A stretch of DNA of 64,000 bases. Origin: Comamonas thiooxydans. Lineage in GTDB: Bacteria; Pseudomonadota; Gammaproteobacteria; Burkholderiales; Burkholderiaceae_C. Shown here in pieces: positions 16,208 to 25,063 of the stretch. Location: positions 4,960,001-5,024,000 of the forward strand of contig NZ_AP026738.1 in assembly GCF_002157685.2 (NCBI RefSeq), written 5' to 3'. Made by a program: the position numbers and the translations under genes. Below the pieces are notes generated by a model, which saw only the letters and a program-made list of their open reading frames with translations, ran no database searches and was not told the origin of the DNA. Each line of letters opens with the position of its first letter. Within the stretch, counting starts at the first letter, position 1.

Positions 16208-19200
16208 ATGGCAGAACAAGACACAACCCCTAGCGCCAAGACCTCCTCCCCAGCCCCCAGACGGCGCCGCTGGCTGCGCGCACTGGGCTGGACTATTGCA
16301 GCGGCCCTGCTCGCCCTGGTGCTGGCACTTGGCAGCCTGCTGTGGTGGATTGGCAGGGATGACTCACTCAACCAGACACTGCAGCGCGTGGCGGGCTGGC
16401 TGCCAGCCGACCAGAGCCTGGTGGCCAAGGAGGTCACGGGCAGCGTCAAGAACGGCGGCCGTATCGGCTGGCTGAAATGGCAAAGCCCGACCATGCAGGT
16501 CGAGGTCAATGAAGCACAGATCGGCTGGCAGTTCAGACCTTTGCTGCTGTCGCGCACGCTCAAGCTGGGCGAAGTCCATATCGCCGAGTTGCGCATTGCC
16601 AGCACCCCCGACCCCGACAAACCCGCCAGCGAACCACTGCAGTCGCTGACTCTGCCCGTGAAGATAGAGCTGCCCTTCAGGATCGATCAGATCATCTGGC
16701 AAGGCCCGCCTGAAGCCGTGGTTCAGGACCTCCGCGGTCGCTATGAATACACGGGCACAGACCACGAACTCAAAGTCAGCAGCCTGCGCTTTGCCCAGGG
16801 CGCCTACCAGGCACAGCTGAAATTGCAGGGTGCCGCACCCATGTCCTTGCAGGCCGAGGCAACAGGCGATGTGCAAATGCCCAACCCGCTGGACAAAAGC
16901 GATGACGCAGTCAACACCGTTGCCGTGCAGGCCAGGGTGACAGCAGAAGGCACGCTGGCCACCGAAGCGGCCCGGCTGGAGATCAAGGCCAGTGCCAGCG
17001 CAGAGACCTCCGGCTCCGGCACAGACACTCAAGTAAAAACAGCTCTCGACCCCAAACTCAAAGGCAACCCGCAGCCCTCAGTCTCGACGTCCGGGCCAGC
17101 AGCAGATACAGCCCCCGTGCAGGCGGATGTGGAGGCCAGCATCATGCCCTGGCGCAGCCAGCCGCTGCTGGCAGCCAAGGCCAGACTCCACAATCTCGAT
17201 GTCTCGGCCTTCTGGCCTCAAGGACCCCGCACCCTGTTGACCGGCCAATTGCAGGCGGGCCCCGACGAAACGGTAGCTCCAGCTACGAACCTGGAGGCCC
17301 AGCCCTGGAATCTGAACACCAGTTTCAGCAACGCGCTGCCCGGCCCCTGGGACCGGCAGCGCCTGCCGGTGTCCGAGCTGACAGCCCGGATCGATTTCGA
17401 TGGCCAGCGATGGCAGGTCGACGACTCTCGTATCCAGATCGGCAAGGGCCATATCGCACTCGGCGGCCAGTTCACCCCGAGCACCCAGTTGTTTGAAGGC
17501 CTGGCTGTTGTGGAACAGCTCAACCCTGCCGATCTCTACAGCACTCTGGAAGCAGCCCCTCTGGAAGGCGAGATCAGCGCCAAGGCTGTGCAAGCCGAAC
17601 CTGGCAGCGGCGATGCCGCTGCCAACAAGATTGTGTTTGCCGCCAATCTGCAGGCAGCGGGCGGCAAGCGCGACAGCAAGGCGCTGCGCATTCAGACACT
17701 GACTGCCCAAGGTCAGTGGCAGGCCCCGCTGCTGCAGCTGGAAAAGCTGCAGCTGGAAGCCCTGCAGGCCAGCGTCAATGCCCAGTCCGTGGAGTTCAAT
17801 ACCGAAACCCAGCAGGCCAAGGCTCGACTCAAGGCTACGGCGCCCGGTGCGCAGCTGAACTTTGACGGGCAGATGAGTCCTGCCAGCGGCGCTGTCCAAA
17901 GCCAGCTGCAGCTCAGCTCCATGAGGACACTCACGCAATGGTTGCGCAAGCTGCCGGGCGTCAAGGATCCGCTGGGCGGTGCTCAACTCGATGGCAGCGC
18001 AGATCTACAACTGGCTCTGAAGGGCGGTTGGGAAAATCTGCTCAAGCGCTTGAGCGCCCCCCATGGTGCAGCCATTCCCGCCAGCGGCTTGCAGATTCAG
18101 GCCAAGCTGCGCGCCGAGAAAATTCGTTATCTTCCTGCCGGCACCGCAGTCGACCAGGGCGCCGTCTTGCCCGCGCTTGCACTGAACATTGACGGCAGCC
18201 CCGAAAATGCCAGGATCGGTCTGACCACACAAGCCCAGCAAGCTGGCAAGAGCATACAGATCGACACCGCTTTGCAAGCCGGCCTTACAGGCGGCAAGAC
18301 CATGGCACCGCTGGACTGGCAGGTCAGTCTGGAAAAGCTGCAGGCCCAGTTCACACCCGACAAGAACAAGCCCGGCCCCTGGGTGGCGCAGTTGCAAGCC
18401 GGTGCCCCCGTGCAGATCAAGCAGCGCACCAGCGGCAGCACGGTGCTGAGCACCGTCTATCAGTTCAGCGCCGGCAAGCTGCAGATCACGCCCCCGAAGT
18501 TGGGTATCAGACGTACCAGCAGTGAGCCGCTGGCACCTGTGCAGCTGGCATGGGATGAGGGCTCCTTCACCCGTACCGGCAGCGGCCAGTGGGGGCTGCG
18601 CAGCGCAGGGCGGGCCCTTGGAATTCCGCTGGCCTGGGTCGATGCATTCAGTCTGGGCGATGATGAGCCACCGCTGGAAGCGGCCGGCATTTCCGGCGAC
18701 CTGAGCTTCAACGCGCGCTGGAACCTGGACACATTGGGTAAGGATCTCAAGGCCGATCTCACGGTCGAGCGCGCCGCAGGCGATCTGCGGCTGGCAGTGG
18801 ACGATGGCTCCAGCACTACCGTCATCCAGACTACCGGCCCCACCGCCAAACGCGCCGGCGGGACACGTACGCGCCAGATCGGCGGCGCAGGCATGCGCTC
18901 GCGCATCAAGGACGTTCGCCTCAACGTACAGGCACTGGGTAATCAGGTCAACGCCAAGCTACTCTGGGAGAGCGAGCGTGCAGGCACGCTCAGCGCCGAC
19001 CTGCGCACCCAGCTCAGCTATCAGCAAGACGGCTGGACGCTGCCCGCCACGGCGCCTCTGTCCGGTCAGTTGCACGCAAATATGCCAGACATGGGACTGT
19101 GGGCCCTGTTTGCGCCACCGGGCTGGCGCATTCAGGGCACGCTGGCGGCGGACGCCAGCATCAGCGGCACCTTGCAGGACCCCAAGTGGCAGGGCGATAT

Positions 19201-20452
19201 CAAGGCCGATGGGCTCAATATCGTGTCTCTGCTCGATGGCGTAGACCTGCGCGACGGCATTCTGCGCGCCAAGCTGCAAGGCACCAGGCTGGACATCACC
19301 GAACTGCGCCTCAAGGGCGGAAAGGGTAGTCAGGCGCGCATTCTGGGATATAGCGGCAATCTGACCCGTGCACCCGAAGACGGCGGCCAGCTCACCGGCA
19401 CGGGATATGCCCAGTTCACACCGCCGGGTACAGGGAGCGAATCAGGCCTGAGCATGAATCTGCAGGCCAAGGCCAGCAAGCTGCAGGTGCTTGTGCGCGC
19501 CGACCGTCAGGTCAGCGTCTCCGGCGATCTGCAGGCCAGACTGGAGCAAGGCCAGTTCACGCTGCGCGGAGACCTCAGCGTCGACAGAGCTTCCATCATC
19601 CTGCCCGAAGAATCCGCACCGTCGCTGGACAAGGATGTGGTGGTGCGCTCGGCGGCATCGCGCAAGGCCGAAGAGGAAGAGCGCCAGCGCGCCGAGCAGC
19701 AGGCCCGCAAGGATCAGGCCCGAGCCACGCCGCGCAAGGTGCCCGACATTCTCGTCAAGCTCGACATGGGCCGTGACTTTGCGCTGCAAGGCTTTGGCAT
19801 CACCACGCGACTGCTGGGCCAGCTTGAAGTGCGAGGTGCCAGCTACATCGGCGGCCCGCCCAGCGTGACCGGAGAGATCCGTACCGAGCAAGGTCGCTAC
19901 CGTGCCTGGGGACAATCGCTGAATGTGGAAACCGGGCTGATCCGCTTCAATGGCCCCTACAACAACCCCTCGCTGGACATACTGGCGCTGCGCCCGAATA
20001 TTGCCGTCAAGGCCGGTGTACAGGTGCTGGGCACGGCCAGTGCGCCACGCGTGCTGCTGTACTCTGACCCGGCCCTGCCCGACGCGGAAAAGCTCTCCTG
20101 GGTAGTCATGGGCCGCGACCCCGCCTCCGGCGGGGCCAGCAGCGCACTGCTCCAGCAGGCCGCCATGGCCTTGCTGGCTGGCGGCAACAGCTCAAGCGGC
20201 AAGATCGCGGGCAGCCTGGGTCTCGATGAAGTTGGTTTCAAGGGGGGCGGGGACGGTACGGATGCAGCGGGCGCTGCGCTGACCATGGGCAAGCGCATCT
20301 CGGACAAGCTCTATCTGACCTACGAGCAGAGCCTGTCGGGAGCCATGGGCATCATCTACATCTTCTACGACCTGTCGCGCAGCGTCACCTTGCGCGCCCA
20401 GACCGGCATGACCAGCGCCATGGACATCGTCTATACCGTTCGCAAGGACTAA
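16208..20452 (+). CDS. tamB: TamB, translocation and assembly module inner-membrane protein
   Basis: A 1414-residue AsmA-like protein. A single N-terminal anchor (RALGWTIAAALLALVLALGS) is followed by a very long periplasmic beta-rich region. A charged coiled segment (KAEEEERQRAEQQARKDQ) comes before the conserved DUF490/TamB C-terminus: SYIGGPPSVTGEIRTEQGR, GLIRFNGPYNNPSLDILALR, KLSWVVMGRDP and a final TAMDIVYTVRKD-type strand. TamB spans the periplasm as a groove for phospholipid transport and supports TamA. Length is in the usual 1250-1450 range for the family. Translationally close-coupled to tamA. Confidence 0.95.
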   Translation: MAEQDTTPSAKTSSPAPRRRRWLRALGWTIAAALLALVLALGSLLWWIGRDDSLNQTLQRVAGWLPADQSLVAKEVTGSVKNGGRIGWLKWQSPTMQVEVNEAQIGWQFRPLLLSRTLKLGEVHIAELRIASTPDPDKPASEPLQSLTLPVKIELPFRIDQIIWQGPPEAVVQDLRGRYEYTGTDHELKVSSLRFAQGAYQAQLKLQGAAPMSLQAEATGDVQMPNPLDKSDDAVNTVAVQARVTAEGTLATEAARLEIKASASAETSGSGTDTQVKTALDPKLKGNPQPSVSTSGPAADTAPVQADVEASIMPWRSQPLLAAKARLHNLDVSAFWPQGPRTLLTGQLQAGPDETVAPATNLEAQPWNLNTSFSNALPGPWDRQRLPVSELTARIDFDGQRWQVDDSRIQIGKGHIALGGQFTPSTQLFEGLAVVEQLNPADLYSTLEAAPLEGEISAKAVQAEPGSGDAAANKIVFAANLQAAGGKRDSKALRIQTLTAQGQWQAPLLQLEKLQLEALQASVNAQSVEFNTETQQAKARLKATAPGAQLNFDGQMSPASGAVQSQLQLSSMRTLTQWLRKLPGVKDPLGGAQLDGSADLQLALKGGWENLLKRLSAPHGAAIPASGLQIQAKLRAEKIRYLPAGTAVDQGAVLPALALNIDGSPENARIGLTTQAQQAGKSIQIDTALQAGLTGGKTMAPLDWQVSLEKLQAQFTPDKNKPGPWVAQLQAGAPVQIKQRTSGSTVLSTVYQFSAGKLQITPPKLGIRRTSSEPLAPVQLAWDEGSFTRTGSGQWGLRSAGRALGIPLAWVDAFSLGDDEPPLEAAGISGDLSFNARWNLDTLGKDLKADLTVERAAGDLRLAVDDGSSTTVIQTTGPTAKRAGGTRTRQIGGAGMRSRIKDVRLNVQALGNQVNAKLLWESERAGTLSADLRTQLSYQQDGWTLPATAPLSGQLHANMPDMGLWALFAPPGWRIQGTLAADASISGTLQDPKWQGDIKADGLNIVSLLDGVDLRDGILRAKLQGTRLDITELRLKGGKGSQARILGYSGNLTRAPEDGGQLTGTGYAQFTPPGTGSESGLSMNLQAKASKLQVLVRADRQVSVSGDLQARLEQGQFTLRGDLSVDRASIILPEESAPSLDKDVVVRSAASRKAEEEERQRAEQQARKDQARATPRKVPDILVKLDMGRDFALQGFGITTRLLGQLEVRGASYIGGPPSVTGEIRTEQGRYRAWGQSLNVETGLIRFNGPYNNPSLDILALRPNIAVKAGVQVLGTASAPRVLLYSDPALPDAEKLSWVVMGRDPASGGASSALLQQAAMALLAGGNSSSGKIAGSLGLDEVGFKGGGDGTDAAGAALTMGKRISDKLYLTYEQSLSGAMGIIYIFYDLSRSVTLRAQTGMTSAMDIVYTVRKD

Positions 20453-20509
20453 GCATGAAATATGCCTCTATCCCTTTACTGTTAATCGATAACAGCTATC
20501 AATTCTGAA

Positions 20510-20785
20510 ATGCCACGCAGCCGCACCACGCTGGAGCAAGCCGCCGGCAAGCTCATACTTCGCATCCAGCAGGAATGGATGCAGGAGCTGGGCGAGCCCG
20601 CGGCGGAAGACAGCGAGCAAGTCATGAACCGCGCCCATGACTTGCTTGTGGCCGCATCGGCCGGCCGGCTCATCCAGGGGCTGCAGCAGCAGTCGATTGA
20701 AGAATTTCTGGGCAGGGAATGGCTACGCCGCCATCCTGAGGTGCAGCCATTCGTCAATGCCCTGGCCGAGCAACTGCAGTCCTGA
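20510..20785 (+). CDS. Small helical protein of unknown function
   Basis: A 91-residue soluble, mostly helical and charged protein (AAGKLILRIQQEWMQELG, IQGLQQQSIEEFLGREWLRR, ending FVNALAEQLQS). I do not recognise a family. It follows tamB by 57 bp in the same orientation, with a short AT-rich spacer. Codon use resembles its neighbours, so it is likely a real gene, but function cannot be assigned. Confidence 0.6.
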   Translation: MPRSRTTLEQAAGKLILRIQQEWMQELGEPAAEDSEQVMNRAHDLLVAASAGRLIQGLQQQSIEEFLGREWLRRHPEVQPFVNALAEQLQS

Positions 20786-20823
20786 TCCATCTATACAGGC
20801 CCTCAGCGGCCTGCTGCCACGCC

Positions 20824-21099
20824 TTATTTGACGTAGGAACGCAGCACCTTCACGACCAGCTCCAGGTCCTGCTCACGCTGCTCGGCCGTCGCGGCCTCGG
20901 CACCCAGATGCTCGCGCACATGGCCTTCGAGCAACTCCAGCATCAAACCATTGACGGCCCCGCGCACAGCCGCCAGTTGCTGCAGCACCACGGCACAGTC
21001 CTGCCCTTCTTCCAGAGCTCGCTCAAGGGCCTGTGTCTGTCCCTTGATACGGCGAATGCGCGCGAGCAGTGGCTTTTGATTCGAAACGGTATGCGACAT
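20824..21099 (-). CDS. dmeR: RcnR/DmeR-type nickel-cobalt responsive repressor
   Basis: A 91-residue CsoR/RcnR-family all-helical DNA-binding protein. Counting from the Met, the RcnR metal fingerprint is present exactly: His3, Cys35, His60 and His64. The conserved RIRRIKGQTQALERALEEG helix is also visible. Such proteins bind G/C-tract operators without metal and release on Ni(II)/Co(II). It is divergent from the CDF gene dmeF with 71 bp between starts, which hold an RcnR-like operator at 21135-21155. The fingerprint differs from CsoR (Cu: C-H-C) and FrmR (formaldehyde), supporting Ni/Co sensing. Confidence 0.9.
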   Translation of the reverse strand: MSHTVSNQKPLLARIRRIKGQTQALERALEEGQDCAVVLQQLAAVRGAVNGLMLELLEGHVREHLGAEAATAEQREQDLELVVKVLRSYVK

Positions 21100-21134
21100 A
21101 AGCAGGAATTGTAGTCCTCATGCCGGCATGGAAA

Positions 21135-21155
21135 ATATACTGGGGTAGAGTATAT
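21135..21155. promoter_or_regulatory. Putative DmeR/RcnR operator
   Basis: Perfect 7-bp inverted repeat ATATACT/AGTATAT around the spacer GGGGTAG. It fits the RcnR site TACT-N7-AGTA with a G-tract spacer. It sits 16 bp before the dmeF start and 36 bp upstream of the repressor start, so it can control both. Confidence 0.8.
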
Positions 21156-21170
21156 GAAAACACGCCAATC

Positions 21171-22124
21171 ATGACCTCATACACCGACTCCCCCCTGACC
21201 CGGCAGCACTCCCACAGCTTTGACCAAGGCAATCCGCTGGGTGAAAAAAATGCCAAGCTGGCCATGCTGCTGACGCTGTCCATGATGGTGCTGGAAATCA
21301 CCGCTGGCTATTACTTCAACTCCATGGCCCTGCTGGCCGATGGCTGGCATATGAGTTCACACGCGCTGGCGCTGGGTCTGTCCGTCAGCGCCTATGCCGC
21401 TGCGCGCAAGCTGGCCAATGACAGACGTTTCAGCTTCGGTACCTGGAAGATAGAAATCCTGGCGGGCTACACCAGCGCCATCTGCCTGCTGCTGGTTGCC
21501 GCCCTGATGGCTTTTGAATCCATACAACGCCTGCTCTCGCCTGCCGCCATTCACTATCAGCAGGCCATAGGCGTGGCAACTCTTGGCCTGTTGGTCAATC
21601 TGGCCTGTGCCTGGCTGCTCAAGGACGGACACCACCATCACCACGGCCATGAGCACCACAGCGATCATCACCATGGACACGACCATGCGCATGGCGACCT
21701 GAACCTGCGCTCCGCCTATCTGCACGTGATTGCAGACGCAGCCACATCGGTCATGGCCATCGCAGCGTTGCTGGGCGGCATGCTCCTGGGCTTTGCCTGG
21801 CTGGATTCGGTCATGGGCCTGGTCGGCTCCATGATGGTCGCTGCGTGGGCCTTAAGCTTGCTGCGCGATAGCAGCCGCGTGTTGCTCGATGCCGAAATGG
21901 ATGCCCCCGTCGTGGAAGAAGTGCGTGAAGCCATTGCGCAAGGTCCGCAACCCGTCACCATCACCGACCTGCATGTCTGGCGCGTAGGCAAGAACCACTA
22001 TGCCTGCATCATCGCAGTCGAGGGCGCAGCCACGGTCACCCCCGACTACATCCGCCAGTTGCTGTCGGTACACGAAGAACTCACCCACGTCTCTGTCGAA
22101 GTCAACAGTACAGAGCTGACATAA
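21171..22124 (+). CDS. dmeF: CDF-family Co(II)/Ni(II) efflux transporter DmeF
   Basis: A 317-residue cation diffusion facilitator with six predicted helices. The first metal-site segment reads ALLADGWHMSSHALALG, and the second, LHVIADAATSVMAIAAL, carries the HxxxD pattern. The loop between helices IV and V is a stretch of about 26 residues rich in His and Asp (HHHHHGHEHHSDHHHGHDH), a metal-binding feature typical of DmeF and Zn/Co/Ni exporters. A C-terminal cytoplasmic domain follows (ITDLHVWRVGKNHYACII). The ATG at 21171 (MTSYTDSPLTRQHSH) is the family start; the upstream frame would run through the operator. Regulation by the divergent dmeR is likely. Confidence 0.93.
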   Translation: MTSYTDSPLTRQHSHSFDQGNPLGEKNAKLAMLLTLSMMVLEITAGYYFNSMALLADGWHMSSHALALGLSVSAYAAARKLANDRRFSFGTWKIEILAGYTSAICLLLVAALMAFESIQRLLSPAAIHYQQAIGVATLGLLVNLACAWLLKDGHHHHHGHEHHSDHHHGHDHAHGDLNLRSAYLHVIADAATSVMAIAALLGGMLLGFAWLDSVMGLVGSMMVAAWALSLLRDSSRVLLDAEMDAPVVEEVREAIAQGPQPVTITDLHVWRVGKNHYACIIAVEGAATVTPDYIRQLLSVHEELTHVSVEVNSTELT

Positions 22125-22175
22125 ATAAGTCGGTTGGAATCCGCAGGCTGGCAACACGGGTAGAATCCAGCGTCC

Positions 22176-22250
22176 CTCCCCGTAGTTCAATGGATAGAAC
22201 GGTCGCCTCCTAAGCGACAGATACAGGTTCGATTCCTGTCGGGGGGACCA
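22176..22250 (+). tRNA. tRNA-Arg (anticodon CCU)
   Basis: A 75-nt cloverleaf with encoded CCA. The anticodon stem GTCGC/GCGAC encloses the loop CTCCTAA, anticodon CCT. The T arm ACAGG-TTCGATT-CCTGT and the D arm GTTCAATGGATAGAAC are canonical. The acceptor stem CTCCCCG/CGGGGGG has one T-G wobble. Its 3' half is a common target of integrases, and accessory-looking genes follow. Confidence 0.97.
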
Positions 22251-22255
22251 AATTC

Positions 22256-22298
22256 AAGGCCGCGAAGGTGCATAACCTTCCGGCCTTTTTCTTTTTTC
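22256..22298 (+). terminator. Rho-independent terminator after tRNA-Arg
   Basis: A long stem AAGGCCG-(C)-GAAGGT, loop GCATA, ACCTTC-CGGCCTT with one bulge, followed by a T-rich tract (TTTCTTTTTT). It starts 6 bp after the tRNA CCA. Confidence 0.9.
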
Positions 22299-22317
22299 CC
22301 TCTATAGACCTCAATTT

Positions 22318-22408
22318 GAAGTGTGCCGAAGTCCGTGGAAGTGTGCCGCAATCCGAAGGTGTCTGGGGGTACATTTGGAGGCACAAAATTTCAAACTGGG
22401 GGCACATT
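22318..22408. repeat. Cluster of short GGGGGCACA-type repeats downstream of tRNA-Arg
   Basis: Two copies of GAAGTGTGCCG[AC]A[AG]TCCG start 20 bp apart (22318, 22338). Then TGGGGGTACATT (22364), TGGAGGCACAAA (22376) and TGGGGGCACATT (22397) follow as direct repeats; the first pair carries the same GGCACA core on the opposite strand. Arrays of this kind resemble arm-type sites of tyrosine recombinases, but no integrase gene is present. The remaining bases to 22593 hold no gene I can support. Confidence 0.55.
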
Positions 22409-22593
22409 CCAACTGCCTCCAGTTCTTGCCCCCAGGCTTCATCCCCCCGTCGCCCACCCCCTGCCCGCATCGGCGTGAATATCGACCAGCCCTTGTCTGG
22501 CGGCTGGTATATGAGTCATGCTTTTCTCCCCAGGTAGCAACAGGAACGCGGGCCGCTCAATGCAAAACGCCCATACGCATGCGAACTTCGCAG

Positions 22594-23211
22594 TCAAGCC
22601 TTGGCACGCGGCTTGAAGAGATGGATGGTTTCGCTGCGGGCAAGCATCTCCACCAACTGAGCGATGCGTCTGGCGCGCGTCTCGGCTTTCGCGGCAGTCT
22701 GGATACGCCACAGTATCGCGTAGCGATTGGAGGCATTGATACTTGCAAAGAAGGTCTTGGCCGCCGGCTCGGCCTCCAGTGCAGCCTGCAGATCCTCAGG
22801 CACCGTGGACGTACGCGCACCGTCGTAGGCCCGCGCCCAGCGCCCGTCAGCCTTGGCCGCCTCTATCTGAGCCTGACCCGGAGCCTGCATACGCCCCGCT
22901 TCAATGAGTGCCTGTACCTTGTTGACATTGATTCTCGACCAAACACTTCGCGCGCGCCTCGGCGTGAAGCGCTGAAGATAGTGTTGATCATCAAGACTTT
23001 TCTTCTGTCCATCGATCCAGCCCCAACACAGCGCAATCTCCACCGCTTCGGGGTAGGTGACACTGGGCTCGTTGGAGCCTCGCTTGGCGATCTTGAGCCA
23101 GAGGCCTTCGGAAGTAGCGTGATTCTTCTTCAGCCAGGCCTCGAAGGCTTTGGCGCTCTTGAACAGGGTTGGTGCAAGTTCGAGCGGGATTATGGATTTG
23201 ACGGTAGGCAT
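22594..23211 (-). CDS. YdeI/OmpD-associated family protein
   Basis: About 205 residues with the YdeI-like pattern: the N-terminal KAFEAWLKKNHATSEGLWLK, then EAVEIALCWGWIDGQKKSLD, FTPRRARSVWSRINVNKVQ, and the C-terminal LEAEPAAKTFFASINASNRY followed by a conserved RRIAQLVEMLAR helix. Family members are linked to cationic peptide or bacteriocin tolerance in E. coli, but the mechanism is unclear. The ATG at 23211 is preferred over the GTG directly before it. It opens the segment of accessory-looking genes after tRNA-Arg. Confidence 0.87.
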   Translation of the reverse strand: MPTVKSIIPLELAPTLFKSAKAFEAWLKKNHATSEGLWLKIAKRGSNEPSVTYPEAVEIALCWGWIDGQKKSLDDQHYLQRFTPRRARSVWSRINVNKVQALIEAGRMQAPGQAQIEAAKADGRWARAYDGARTSTVPEDLQAALEAEPAAKTFFASINASNRYAILWRIQTAAKAETRARRIAQLVEMLARSETIHLFKPRAKA

Positions 23212-23367
23212 CACCTGGTCCTATGCGACATGTGCATCAGCGCGACTCATAGCATTGAGGCAGGAGCCTAGTTGATGGTGGGGTAAGACAAGTTTAACCA
23301 GAGCTCCCAGCCCATGGCAGTCGCAAAATGCCCCATGACTTCGCCCCCAGACCAGGGACTTGAGCAA

Positions 23368-24723
23368 TCACAGCAACTGCGCAAGCAATCCTGTCAGCCC
23401 TGCCGCCACAATGACGTAGATGACATTGATCTTGAAGCGGAGCAACGCGATACCGGCTGCCAGACCAATGGCAATCGACGGCCACTCTATGTGTCCTGCG
23501 AAGCCTTGGGGCCAAACTACATGGTAGGCAAAGAAGACCGCTAGATTCAGGATGACACCCACGACCGCAGCGGTGATTCCGACCAATGGCGCAGTGAATT
23601 TCAGATTGCCGTGGGTGGACTCGATAAAGGGACCACCCAGGAAAATGAAAAAGAACGACGGCAGAAAAGTGAAGAAGGTCACGATCACTGCTGCGACGAT
23701 TCCAGCGAGCAGCAGCGAATCCACACCGAAGATCGCTTTTGTCCAGCCGCCCACAAAAGCTACAAAGGACACCACCATGATGAGAGGGCCCGGAGTGGTC
23801 TCCCCCAAAGCCAGGCCATCGATCATTTGTGTTGCAGTCAACCAATGGAAGTTCTCCACCGCACCTTGGTAAACATAGGGAAGCACCGCATATGCGCCAC
23901 CAAAAGTCATCAGCGCAGCCTTGGTGAAGAACCATCCCATTTGTACCAGCGGTGATTCCAGACCAAACGCCGTGGCGAGCACGCCCATTGTGCTGCCCCA
24001 CAGCGTCAGGCAGACCAGCGACACCATCCAGAATCCTCGCCAGGAAAATTGCGCATGCGGTGGAGTGGGAGTGTCGTCATCGATCAATGCGGCCCCGACT
24101 GGCTCACGCACATTGCTTTTTTCATGGCTGGAGCCACCAAAGGCCTCGGGACGCAATTTACCGCCGATGAAGCCGATGGCTGCAGCCGCAATGACGATGA
24201 GCGGAAACGGAACATTGAGCGCGAAAATGGCGAGAAACGCAGCAGCCGCAATTCCCCAATGCCAGCTGCTCTTGAGCGACCTGGAGCCCACTCGGTAGGC
24301 TGCCTGTGCCACAAGCGCCGTCACAGCGGGCTTGATGCCATAGAAAATGCCTGCAATGACCGGCATGTCCCCGTGGGCCATATACAGCCAGGCCAGAGCA
24401 ATGATGATGAACAACGATGGCAGGACAAAAAGAACCCCTGCCAAAATGCCGCCCCATGTCCGGTGCAGCAACCATCCCAGATACGTTGCAAGTTGCTGAG
24501 CCTCGGGCCCCGGCAGCAGCATGCAATAGTTCAGGGCGTGGAGAAATCGCTTCTCGGAAATCCATCGACGGCGGTCTACAAGCTCCTCATGCATGAGTGC
24601 TATCTGACCTGCGGGGCCGCCAAAGCTGATGAATCCCAGCTTCAACCAGAAGCGCAGCGCTTCTGAAAGCGAAAGAGAGGCCGGCGCAACCGGGTCGGTG
24701 GGCCTGGGCAAAGCGGTGTCCAT
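23368..24723 (-). CDS. chrA: Chromate efflux transporter ChrA
   Basis: A 451-residue long-chain CHR protein with two homologous halves. Each begins with the CHR signature (LKLGFISFGGPAGQIALMHE in the first half; FFTKAALMTFGGAYAVLPYV in the second) and contains the PGPEAQQLATYLGW or TTPGPLIMVVSFVAFVGG segment. It exports chromate by proton-coupled antiport in the inner membrane. The start at 24723 has GGAG five bases upstream; the open frame beyond it is rejected. No chrB regulator gene is adjacent. Upstream of the start, 340 bp hold no clear gene. Confidence 0.94.
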   Translation of the reverse strand: MDTALPRPTDPVAPASLSLSEALRFWLKLGFISFGGPAGQIALMHEELVDRRRWISEKRFLHALNYCMLLPGPEAQQLATYLGWLLHRTWGGILAGVLFVLPSLFIIIALAWLYMAHGDMPVIAGIFYGIKPAVTALVAQAAYRVGSRSLKSSWHWGIAAAAFLAIFALNVPFPLIVIAAAAIGFIGGKLRPEAFGGSSHEKSNVREPVGAALIDDDTPTPPHAQFSWRGFWMVSLVCLTLWGSTMGVLATAFGLESPLVQMGWFFTKAALMTFGGAYAVLPYVYQGAVENFHWLTATQMIDGLALGETTPGPLIMVVSFVAFVGGWTKAIFGVDSLLLAGIVAAVIVTFFTFLPSFFFIFLGGPFIESTHGNLKFTAPLVGITAAVVGVILNLAVFFAYHVVWPQGFAGHIEWPSIAIGLAAGIALLRFKINVIYVIVAAGLTGLLAQLL

Positions 24724-25063
24724 AAAAACTCCATAGAGAATATCCAGCTCTTGGACGGGACACCGTCTACCCTTGCGGGACGGGAGGCTGCTTTCCCGAT
24801 GTGGAAATTCTAGCCCAGTCGCCCGAGATCTCATGCACGCCGAGGACAAAGTCTGCAGCTGCCAAGAGCAGCGCCAGCACATGGAGCAGAGCCGTACTTG
24901 CTGTGCGCCACAAGGAAATGCATCTCCGCCTCCAACGCCCAGAGCTCCTTCGCGGCAGATCTCTCGCGCAGATGAAGGCATCGAGCGCCGGAATTCCGCC
25001 CTTGAAGAACACCGTAGCTCGGATCACCAGAACCATCATCACCGATGGCGCTGCTTTCAACCT
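24724..25063. other. Intergenic region between chrA and the beta-propeller gene, no gene recognised
   Basis: 340 bp with several open but mutually overlapping frames in different phases. A minus-strand frame of 97 codons (24767-25060) has no ribosome-binding site and no family character. It may hold decayed coding DNA, since fragments of plausible protein appear in two minus-strand frames, but I could not match them to a family. Confidence 0.4.

Noticed and set aside
22187..22470. Minus-strand frames ending in NLVPPTGIEPVSVA or similar
   Set aside because: This is a translated tRNA gene (the VPPTGIEPVS string is a known artefact of reading tRNA antisense).
24767..25060. 97-codon minus-strand frame upstream of chrA
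   Set aside because: No ribosome-binding site, no family match, and overlapping frames look equally plausible; kept only as an intergenic note.
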